Source: Tragulus kanchil (Eukaryota; Chordata; Mammalia; Artiodactyla; Tragulidae). From it: a stretch of DNA of 64,000 nt. Positions 56,242 to 64,000 of this stretch are shown in pieces. The first letter of the stretch is position 1. Every line of letters begins with the position of its first letter. Under the pieces are notes generated by a model that was not told the DNA's origin, did not search any database, and saw nothing but the letters and a program-made list of their open reading frames with translations. The stretch is from NCBI GenBank assembly GCA_022376925.1, contig JAIOJX010000002.1:135976831-136040830 (forward strand), given 5' to 3'. The translations under genes were made by a program, and so were the position numbers.

Positions 56242-56446
56242 GGACTTCCCTGGTGGCTCAGACAGTAAAGAATCTGCAGAAGACCCAGGTTTAACTCCTG
56301 AATTGAGAAGATCTTCTGGAGAAGGGAATGGCAACCCACTCTAGTATTCTTGCCTGGAGAACTCCACGGACAGAGGAGCCTGGTGGGCTGTGGTTCATGG
56401 GATCACAAAGAAGCAGACACGACTGAGCAGCGAACTCTTTCACTTT
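56242..56446 (+). mobile_element. Bov-tA SINE
   Basis: Plus-strand head ACTTCCCTGGTGGCTCAGAC, body CTAGTATTCTTGCCTGGAG, ending GAGCAGCGAACTC. The flanks AGACCACA suggest a target-site duplication. Confidence 0.85.
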
Positions 56447-56609
56447 CAGACCACAAGCAGTGTACAGTGAAAATTCCCCCTGAGGAGTTCAGGTTTTTTT
56501 AAACATAGCCACCTGTCCTTTTTGCTTGGCCCGGCAATAAACCTTTCTCTGGTTTAAAAAAAAAAAAAAAAAATCCAAACTTGAAAAATTAAAAAAAAAA
56601 AAAAATCTA

Positions 56610-56781
56610 TTTTTTTTTTTGGCTGTACTAGGTCTTACGTGTGGCATGAGGGCTATTTTTTTAGTTGCGGCATGAGAACTCTTAGTTAAGACATGGGACC
56701 TAGTTGTCTCACCAGGGATGAAACCCAGACCCCTGCATTGGGAACGCAGAGTCTTAGCCACTGGACCACCAGGGAAGTCCC
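56610..56781 (-). mobile_element. tRNA-Glu SINE, CHR-1-like
   Basis: Minus-strand TTTTTTTGGCTGTACTAGGT to CCACTGGACCACCAGGGAAG. Target-site duplication CCAAACTTGAAAA at about 56574 and 56782. Confidence 0.82.
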
Positions 56782-56837
56782 CCAAACTTGAAAATGATTG
56801 CTGAGAATATTCATTGATTTTTTTTTTTTTTGCAATT

Positions 56838-56900
56838 GCATATATATATATATATATATGGAATTACATATGTACTTACACATCTGTAAGTAGTTAAGGG

Positions 56901-56938
<38 letters not shown>

Positions 56939-56940
56939 CA
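56838..56940. repeat. TA and CA microsatellites
   Basis: A TA dinucleotide run at 56839-56859 and a CA run at about 56905-56936, followed by a C-rich stretch. Confidence 0.9.
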
Positions 56941-56983
56941 CCCCCCCCAAATTAAGCACCTGAAACGTTGAGTGGGTGTGGAT

Positions 56984-57163
56984 ACTCAGTTGCTTCAGTC
57001 GTGTCTCTTTGTGACTGGATGGACTGCAGTCTATCCAGGCTCCTCTGTCCGACTCTCCTGGCAAGAATACTGGACTGCATTGCTGCGCCCTCCTCCAGGG
57101 GATCGTCCCAACCCAGGGACTGAACCAGCATTTCCTGTGTCTCCTGCCTTGCTGGCAGATTCT
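56984..57163 (-). mobile_element. Bov-tA SINE
   Basis: Minus-strand (ACTCAGTTGCTTCAGTCGTG, CTCCTGGCAAGAATACTGG, TTGCTGGCAGATTC end), followed by poly(T) and a TTTA-repeat tract to 57205. Confidence 0.83.
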
Positions 57164-57469
57164 TTTTTTTTTTTTTTCCTTTTTATTTATTTATTTATTT
57201 ATTTATGTACATGTATGTTCCCAGATCATTCATATGCATATCCCTTGATCCACTGGGGAAGTCTTGAAATGTTGGGGGTGGAGCCTAAATCCAGGTGGAT
57301 AAGTAGGTGTGTAAAGCAGTCAGATTTATTTCCCTGAAGGTTCCACAGCTTGAGCAAACTGTTTAGGTTTGTTATGAGGGCACTGTGTTTCTGTTTGTCA
57401 GAAATTTGAATAATGCCTGGCATGCAGTATGCTTGCTGTGAGTGTTCAGGGGCTGGTGAAAGAGACAAA

Positions 57470-57578
57470 GAGACAGTAGACTGTAGATCATAATTACTCC
57501 TTGTAAACTCATTAGATGTTAGATGACGCTAAAAGGTCATGAGGAAACTAGCCTGTGAGTCTTCTCAGTTATTCAGAG
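57470..57578 (+). repeat. old duplicated segment, copy 2
   Basis: Partner of 55861-55984, direct orientation, about 1.6 kb away. Confidence 0.75.
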
Positions 57579-57794
57579 CCAGTGTGAATCCTTGGGCATT
57601 TCATAGCTTCCCGTGAATTTTCCACCATTGCAGTCAACACTTGTGCAAATAGGATAGAATCAGTAAATGTTTCTTTAATGAATAGGTGGTTGGGCCAGAT
57701 CAGTGTTTCCCATGGGAGGAATGTGAGATGGTTTTAGGTGGAACACAGGTATTTTTTTTTTTTCTTTTTTTCTTTCTTCCTTTCTTTTTTAACA

Positions 57795-58070
57795 GAGTTT
57801 TGTTGTTTACTACGAAGCATCAACATGAATCAGCCATAATATACATATGTTCCCTCCCTCTGGAACTTCCCTCCCATCTTCCTCCCCATCCCACCCCTCT
57901 AGGTTGCTACAGAGCCCCTGTTTGAGTTCCTTTAGTCTTACAGCAGATTCCCATTGTTTATCTGTTGTACGTATGGTAATGTAAGTTTCCTTGTTACTCT
58001 TTCCATATATCTCACAATTTTTCCTTTCCCCATTGTCCATGAGTCTGTTCCCTATATCTGGAATACAGAT
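57795..58070 (-). mobile_element. L1 3' end
   Basis: Antisense of the same L1 3' UTR type as at 8434-8912: GAGTTTTGTTGTTTACTACG, ATCAACATGAATCAGCCATA, CTCCCATCTTCCTCCCCATC, TGAGTCTGTTCCCTATATCT. Confidence 0.8.
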
Positions 58071-58189
58071 AGACATTAGAAATGTTAATAGTTAGGTTTT
58101 TGTTACAGTGTATGTTAGAAGAAAATATTAGCACATCAGAGTACTAAGAACTTGAGTTTATTTAAAGACATACTACTTTGAGGAGAGGG

Positions 58190-58440
58190 AAGGATTGAGT
58201 TTGGGGTTAGCAGGGGCAAACTATTATATATAGGATGGATAAACAACAAGGTCCTACTGTATAGCACAGGGAAGTGTATTCAGTATCCTGTGATAGACCA
58301 TAAAGGACAAGAATGTGAAAAAAATATCGTAATAGATATATAATATATATATATAATTAGTCACTTTGCCATACAGCACAAATTAACATAACATTGTAAA
58401 TCAGCTACACTTGAATGAAATAAATTTTTGTAAAAGACAT
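58190..58440 (+). mobile_element. L1 3' end
   Basis: Plus-strand GGATAAACAACAAGGTCCTA, TATAGCACAGGGAAGTGTAT, GTAAATCAGCTACACTTGAA. Flanks AGACATACTACTTTGA before (58167) and after (58435) give a target-site duplication. Confidence 0.82.
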
Positions 58441-58721
58441 ACTACTTTGAACAGGTGGTACGTGAGTGCTATGAACACCTGGAAAGCAGTAGTGGATTGA
58501 ATGAAGACTGAGTGCATCTTTCAGGTCTTTGCAAATCTGAGATTTTTGGCTCTTTGATTATGAGTTTGAAACATGAAATCAGATATTCTAATGGAAGGGA
58601 TGTTCTCGGAGTTTGGGAAACAGTGCGATTGTGGACGTGACAGCAGAACTCGACGCACAGAATCCTGGTATGGAGATCACCGCTGTTGACATTGCAGTGT
58701 CTCCTGTGGGCAGTCTTTCTG

Positions 58722-58830
58722 TGTGTGTTAGTTGCTCAGTGGTGTCTGACTGTTTGTGACCCCATGGACTACAGCCTGCCAGGCTTCTCTGTCCAAGGAA
58801 TTCTCCAGGCAAGAATCCTGGAGTGGGTAG
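58722..58830 (-). mobile_element. Bov-tA SINE, truncated
   Basis: Minus-strand 3' half (GTTAGTTGCTCAGTGGTGTC, GGAATTCTCCAGGCAAGAAT). Confidence 0.8.
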
Positions 58831-59219
58831 TATACGTTCTAAGAAACTTAGAAATGCAGTGTGTGTAATCTTGTAGCCCGCTTTGTAGAACCAGTTAAGT
58901 CCAGGTTCCGCATTCTTGTAAATAAAAAATCTGTGTGTTCATTCTTAGTTATTCCCTAAGGATAAAATCCCCAAAGTGATGCTTTTAGGCCATTTAGGTT
59001 CACACATTATTCAGGCTTTTTAAACTGTTGCCACAGGGCCTTGAAGCACGATTGCTGGTTTTCATTTGGGGACGTGGTGCCCAGGGCCCTCTTCCTCATT
59101 TCTCTCCAAAGCCAGGTTCTACTGAAAAAGAGCCTTATTGCTGATTTGATAGGAGCAATGCTGCTCTCTGTTTTTGCTTTTGTCTTCACCTTTTTTTTCT
59201 GATCCTCAGTAAGACTGAG

Positions 59220-59440
59220 CTTTTTGTATGTTCACTGGTCAGTTACTTCCTCTTTTATGAATGGTTCATTTTTGTCCTTTGCCCATTCTTTTTCTTCTGG
59301 GATGTTAGTGTTTTCCCCTTACTCATTTATGAGTCCTTTATATTGTAATGATATTAGCACTTTGTGATCTGGTACTGATATTTTTCTGGTGTAATATTCG
59401 CTTTTTAGGTTTCTTTATGAAGGCCAAACTTAAACTGTTG
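59220..59440 (-). mobile_element. old L1 fragment
   Basis: Antisense L1-like: CCTTTGCCCATTCTTTTTCT, GAGTCCTTTATATTGTAATG. Repeated at 60295-60515. Confidence 0.45.
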
Positions 59441-59454
59441 CTCTCTTTTTATAA

Positions 59455-59630
59455 ATTAATTAATTTTGGAGCCACATTGGGTCTCCATTGTTGCTCGTGG
59501 GCTTTCTCTGGTTGTGGTGTGCAGGCTTCTCATTGCGGTGGCCTCTTTTTGTTTTGCACTGGCTCTAGGGCATGCAGGCCTCAGGAGTTGCAGCACAGGG
59601 TATCATTTGCTCTGTGGCCAAAGAAGACAG
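59455..59630 (-). mobile_element. CHR-type tRNA-Glu SINE, lacking head
   Basis: Minus-strand TAATTAATTTTGGAGCCACA, CTTCTCATTGCGGTGGCCTC, ATTTGCTCTGTGGCC; truncated on the head side. Repeated at 60530-60704. Confidence 0.7.
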
Positions 59631-59634
59631 TGTT

Positions 59635-59712
59635 CTTTTGATTTATAATATCGTTAGTTTCAGATGTACAGCAAGCTGATTTTAATTATCCATATATATG
59701 TGACAAGGCTGT
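59635..59712 (-). mobile_element. L1 3' end fragment
   Basis: TAGTTTCAGATGTACAGCAA and TATCCATATATATG match the antisense of the L1 3' UTR. Repeated at 60710-60785. Confidence 0.6.
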
Positions 59713-61156
59713 CTGAGCCATTCTGTGAGGCACATGCTCTTGCGTTTTACCTTCTCTGAAATCAGATGTGACCTAAGTCTCGACATGACCTGCAGTCACT
59801 GTCAGGTCACATTAGAGGTGTCCTTACCTGTGCACGCGGGCATGGAGGTTATTGCTGGTGACATGGCATGGTTGGACAGCTGTGACCACAGTCCCCAGTG
59901 CTTTGGTCCACATACCATGTAAGGGTCATTTGAAGAAAGAACACAGGTCCTAATGGCTGCTGAAAGTCATCCTTTGAAACCTGCTCATGAAAGAGCTAGT
60001 AGCCAGACTTCCAGGGTGAGGGTCAGCTGTTGGAAGAAAATCTCAGAGAGGATGGTGGAGATCTCTTCCTCATTTCTCTCTAAAGCCAAAAAGGCTTTAA
60101 ACTGTTGCCACAGGGCCTTGAAGCACGATTGCTGGTTTTCATTTGGACGTGGTGCCCAGGGCCCTCTTCCTCATTTCTCTCAAAGCCAGGTTCTACTGAA
60201 AAAGAGCCTTATTGCTGATTTGATAGGAGCAATGCTGCTCTCTGTTTTTGCTTTTGTCTTCACCTTTTTTTTCTGATCCTCAGTAAGACTGAGCTTTTTG
60301 TATGTTCACTGGTCAGTTACTTCCTCTTTTATGAATGGTTCATTTTTGTCCTTTGCCCATTCTTTTTCTTCTGGGATGTTAGTGTTTTCCCCTTACTCAT
60401 TTATGAGTCCTTTATATTGTAATGATATTAGCACTTTGTGATCTGGTACTGATATTTTTCTGGTGTAATATTCGCTTTTTAGGTTTCTTTATGAAGGCCA
60501 AACTTAAACTGTTGCTCTCTTTTTATAAATTAATTAATTTTGGAGCCACATTGGGTCTCCATTGTTGCTCGTGGGCTTTCTCTGGTTGTGGTGTGCAGGC
60601 TTCTCATTGCGGTGGCCTCTTTTTGTTTTGCACTGGCTCTAGGGCATGCAGGCCTCAGGAGTTGCAGCACAGGGTATCATTTGCTCTGTGGCCAAAGAAG
60701 ACAGTGTTCTTTTGATTTATAATATCGTTAGTTTCAGATGTACAGCAAGCTGATTTTAATTATCCATATATATGTGACAAGGCTGTCTGAGCCATTCTGT
60801 GAGGCACATGCTCTTGCGTTTTACCTTCTCTGAAATCAGATGTGACCTAAGTCTCGACATGACCTGCAGTCACTGTCAGGTCACATTAGAGGTGTCCTTA
60901 CCTGTGCACGCGGGCATGGAGGTTATTGCTGGTGACATGGCATGGTTGGACAGCTGTGACCACAGTCCCCAGTGCTTTGGTCCACATACCATGTAAGGGT
61001 CATTTGAAGAAAGAACACAGGTCCTAATGGCTGCTGAAAGTCATCCTTTGAAACCTGCTCATGAAAGAGCTAGTAGCCAGACTTCCAGGGTGAGGGTCAG
61101 CTGTTGGAAGAAAATCTCAGAGAGGATGGTGGAGATCTCTTAAGAAATGTATCTTT

Positions 61157-61470
61157 AAGGGATTCCCTTGTGGATCAGTGGACAGGGGACATAGGTTTGA
61201 CCCCTGATCTGGAAAGATCCCACATGCTGTGGAGCAACTAAGCTTGTGTGCCACAACTACTGAACCTGAGCTCTAAAGCCTCAGAGCCACAACTGCTAAA
61301 GCCCGCGTGGTCCAGAGCCTGTGCTCCACCACAAGAGAAGCCACCACAGTGAGACGCCCGTGCACCACAACTAAAGAGTATCCCCCGCTCTCTGTAACTA
61401 GAGAAAGCTCCGTCAATGACAAATACCCAGCACAGCCAAAAATTGATAAATAAATACAAAATATAAACAT
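61157..61470 (+). mobile_element. CHR-type tRNA-Glu SINE
   Basis: Plus-strand long type: GGATTCCCTTGTGGATCAGT, CCACAACTACTGAACCTGAG, CCACAAGAGAAGCCACCACA, AAATTGATAAATAAATAC tail. Repeated at 62330-62643. Confidence 0.82.
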
Positions 61471-61496
61471 TAAAAATGTTTAAAAATACATTAAAA

Positions 61497-61745
61497 GGGC
61501 TTCTTTGGTTGTCTGGTGGGTAAAGAGTCTGCCTTTCAGTGCAGGGGGCACTGGTTTGATCCCTGGCCCGGGAGGATCCCACGTGCTATGGAACAGTTGG
61601 AGCGGTGTGTCCATTTGCAAGCCAGCACTCTAGAGCACATGCGCCCAGAGCTGGTGCTCTGCAGTGAGAGAGGCCACTGAAATGGGATGCCAAACAGGCC
61701 AAAAGAATAAAAAAAGATGGGTGAAAATAAATATAAAACTAAAAA
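61497..61745 (+). mobile_element. tRNA-Glu-type SINE variant
   Basis: Plus-strand GGGCTTCTTTGGTTGTCTGG, TGTCCATTTGCAAGCC, AAAAAGATGGGTGAAAATAA, A-rich tail. Repeated at 62669-62918. Confidence 0.8.
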
Positions 61746-62329
61746 AGAGGCATGATGTGGGGGGGGGGGGGAGAAAACTTAAAAAAAAAAAAACACTAAA
61801 AAAGAAAAAACATCTGTACCAATGCCCTTGAAGGTCAGTACTGTGTGGAAAGACATCCTGAAAGTGAAGGCTTAGCCAGCTTGCCTCACTCATATTTTCC
61901 TTTCTCTGTCTGTAAAAGAGAAGGAGATGATGACACTATCCATATATATGTGACAAGGCTGTCTGAGCCATTCTGGGCACATGCTCTTGCGTTTTACCTT
62001 CTCTGAAATCAGATGTGACCTAAGTCTCGACATGACCTGCAGTCACTGTCAGGTCACATTAGAGGTGTCCTTACCTGTGCACGCGGGCATGGAGGTTATT
62101 GCTGGTGACATGGCATGGTTGGACAGCTGTGACCACAGTCCCCAGTGCTTTGGTCCACATACCATGTAAGGGTCATTTGAAGAAAGAACACAGGTCCTAA
62201 TGGCTGCTGAAAGTCATCCTTTGAAACCTGCTCATGAAAGAGCTAGTAGCCAGACTTCCAGGGTGAGGGTCAGCTGTTGGAAGAAAATCTCAGAGAGGAT
62301 GGTGGAGATCTCTTAAGAAATGTATCTTT

Positions 62330-62918
62330 AAGGGATTCCCTTGTGGATCAGTGGACAGGGGACATAGGTTTGACCCCTGATCTGGAAAGATCCCACATGC
62401 TGTGGAGCAACTAAGCTTGTGTGCCACAACTACTGAACCTGAGCTCTAAAGCCTCAGAGCCACAACTGCTAAAGCCCGCGTGGTCCAGAGCCTGTGCTCC
62501 ACCACAAGAGAAGCCACCACAGTGAGACGCCCGTGCACCACAACTAAAGAGTATCCCCCGCTCTCTGTAACTAGAGAAAGCTCCGTCAATGACAAATACC
62601 CAGCACAGCCAAAAATTGATAAATAAATACAAAATATAAACATTAAAAATGTTTAAAAATACATTAAAAGGGCTTCTTTGGTTGTCTGGTGGGTAAAGAG
62701 TCTGCCTTTCAGTGCAGGGGGCACTGGTTTGATCCCTGGCCCGGGAGGATCCCACGTGCTATGGAACAGTTGGAGCGGTGTGTCCATTTGCAAGCCAGCA
62801 CTCTAGAGCACATGCGCCCAGAGCTGGTGCTCTGCAGTGAGAGAGGCCACTGAAATGGGATGCCAAACAGGCCAAAAGAATAAAAAAAGATGGGTGAAAA
62901 TAAATATAAAACTAAAAA
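62330..62918 (+). mobile_element. two SINEs, duplicate copies of 61157-61745
   Basis: A CHR-type SINE (62330-62643) and a variant SINE (62669-62918) repeated in copy 2 of D18. Confidence 0.8.
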
Positions 62919-63307
62919 AGAGGCATGATGTGGGGGGGGGGGGGAGAAAACTTAAAAAAAAAAAAACACTAAAAAAGAAAAAACATCTGTACCAATGCCC
63001 TTGAAGGTCAGTACTGTGTGGAAAGACATCCTGAAAGTGAAGGCTTAGCCAGCTTGCCTCACTCATATTTTCCTTTCTCTGTCTGTAAAAGAGAGAAGGA
63101 GATGATGACACAGTTCCAGTAAAGGAGCTTTTTCAGTAACTACAAAAGTAAAATTCTAAGCGATGAGGAGAAGATGAACTGGCAGGTTTTTTTTTTTTTA
63201 ATTTTGTTTTTCAGTCTTAAAATCGATGATGTCTTAGATATAACAAAATATAGTCTGTTGTTTTGTGAACCTCTTGCCATGCCCAGTTCTTTTAGTTTGT
63301 GGGGGCG

Positions 63308-63416
63308 GTTTTCTTGGCCGACCTATGTGGCCAGTGGGATCCTACTTCCCTGACCGGGATCGAATCCATGCCCTCTGCAGTGGAAGTCTTAACCACTGCA
63401 CCACCAGGGAGGTCCC
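63308..63416 (-). mobile_element. tRNA-Glu SINE, CHR-1-like
   Basis: Minus-strand TTTCTTGGCCGACCTATGTG to CCACCAGGGAGGTCCC. Flanks CCAGTTCTTT and CTAGTTCCTG are a weak target-site duplication. Confidence 0.7.
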
Positions 63417-63424
63417 CTAGTTCC

Positions 63425-63600
63425 TGTTGCAGGTGATTGGCTAGTATTCACCGCGTGGATGCCCGTTGGCCGCTCAGCGGGGTCGGCAGCCTGTAAATCC
63501 TGAATCATGGCGCCCGCCTCCCTTCGCCGCGCCCAGCAGCATTGCCCAGCAGCACCCTTTTCCTTCCTCTTCCCGGCAGCGGGTTGTTCATCTTTTTTTT
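63425..63600. promoter_or_regulatory. CpG-containing segment with inverted CCAAT box
   Basis: An ATTGG (63437) is followed by about 100 bases with many CpGs (63450-63545) in an otherwise AT-rich intron. An ATG with 94 open codons starts at 63507, but I recognise no protein. It may be a small unmethylated element, an alternative LCMT1 or lncRNA promoter, or chance. Confidence 0.25.
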
Positions 63601-64000
63601 TTTATCCTGGCTGCTCTCACAGGCTAAGCAGAGAGATCCTTCTTCCTCAAAGGCATGGAAGCCCGCGGCAGTCATCTGGATTTGAGGACTGGAAAGGGAC
63701 TGGGAAGAGTCGGTGGGTGACCTTAGGAAGCAGGAGTTTTGGGAATGAGCCATCAGGGGTCCTCGTTATGTCTGTGTGTCTCCCCGAGTGACTAGGGGGG
63801 TCCTTGGAGTTGGTCTGTGCATCTCCCCACCTGTCTGAACTGCAGCACATCACTGGCCCCACCCCGTGTGCTGTGGAGATCCACCGCAGGCTCCTGCCAG
63901 GCTCTGTTTGGCCTCAGTCGTCTTCTCTCTCCAGCCTCCTCTGCCGTCTCTTCTGTTTTCTTATTCTTCTCCATCCCTTCCCTACTTTCAGCTTCTGGAA

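Larger units (their letters stand above)
59012..61140 (+). repeat. tandem duplication D17, unit about 1,080 bp
   Basis: Copy 1 is about 59012-60091 and copy 2 starts near 60092 (AGGCTTTAAACTGTTG). The end of copy 1 contains an extra TCCTCATTTCTCTCTAAAGC that also occurs near 59094, so the junction itself is rearranged. Confidence 0.9.
60761..63111 (+). repeat. tandem duplication D18, unit 1,173-1,176 bp
   Basis: Copy 1 is 60761-61936 and copy 2 starts at 61937 with TATCCATATATATG. It overlaps D17, so the sequence around 59690-60060 is present three times. Copies differ by a few short deletions (for example near 61977 and in GAGA runs near 63090). Confidence 0.92.
34777..64000 (+). other. LCMT1 intron 1 (inferred)
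   Basis: It follows the GT donor at 34777. No further LCMT1 exon was recognised, so intron 1 appears to fill the rest of the window. About 10 kb of its apparent length is tandem duplication. Unrecognised stretches longer than 300 bases include 34777-35500, 39040-39390, 40520-41880 (possibly old L2-like in part), 47600-47850, 47980-48400, 57180-57780, 58440-58720 and 63420-64000. Confidence 0.5.

Noticed and set aside
7100..62760. GGTTCGATCCCTGG motifs that look like tRNA T-arms
   Set aside because: They are the B-box of tRNA-Glu-derived SINEs; no complete cloverleaf or independent tRNA gene was seen.
2799..63111. Reading the regular 1.1-kb tandem copies as a new mobile element or repeat family
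   Set aside because: The unit content differs at every locus, with no shared ends, no terminal repeats and no target-site duplications. Only the length is constant.
34777..64000. Search for LCMT1 exon 2
   Set aside because: No stretch encoding the expected SAM-methyltransferase start region was recognised by eye. It may be beyond the window or missed because it is short.
1..64000. CRISPR arrays, bacterial operons, terminators or riboswitches
   Set aside because: The window is mammalian nuclear DNA. Its direct repeats are microsatellites, SINEs or the kilobase-scale duplications.

Overview
The window is nuclear DNA from a ruminant, judged from sequence alone. It is dense in Bov-tA SINEs, other tRNA-Glu-type (CHR-like) SINEs, a BovB-related piece and cetartiodactyl-type L1 3' ends, with older MIR, L2-like and L1 remnants. 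I cannot name the species.

Two real genes are only touched, in divergent (head-to-head) orientation. ARHGAP17 exon 1 is on the minus strand (coding start at 6501) inside a GC-rich CpG island; its intron 1 fills 1-6448. LCMT1 exon 1 is on the plus strand (34670-34776) behind a CCAAT/GC-box promoter; its intron 1 appears to fill the rest of the window. This matches the ARHGAP17-LCMT1 neighbourhood of human 16p12 as I remember it. The intergenic space (about 6.85-34.3 kb) holds a long TRIP11 (GMAP-210) retropseudogene at 11285-19642, a pair of LTR-like direct repeats near 23.3 and 32.2 kb, and many SINE and L1 insertions. Almost every remaining ORF is a shadow of a SINE, an L1 piece, the CpG island or the pseudogene.

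The dominant unusual feature is not a gene. The window carries 18 direct tandem duplications of otherwise unrelated sequence, nearly identical between copies. Seventeen have units of about 1.08-1.18 kb and one has a unit of 764 bp. Together they add about 19.6 kb, so the collapsed locus would be near 44.4 kb. At most junctions the last 20-100 bases of copy 1 are a garbled, indel-rich version of the sequence that reads cleanly in copy 2. That asymmetry, the narrow unit length and the indifference to content point to unmerged contig overlaps (false duplications) rather than biology. One duplication includes the ARHGAP17 promoter and exon 1, so annotation made on this sequence would show a spurious second first exon.

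Observations likely to be biological: a GC (not GT) 5' splice site on ARHGAP17 exon 1; a tRNA-Glu-type SINE variant with a C-rich 3' end that is a G-quadruplex candidate on the opposite strand; serial retro-insertions at the same target site; a bare poly(A) tract flanked by a target-site duplication; an old diverged duplication at 55.9/57.5 kb; and the TRIP11 retrocopy with an apparent internal deletion.
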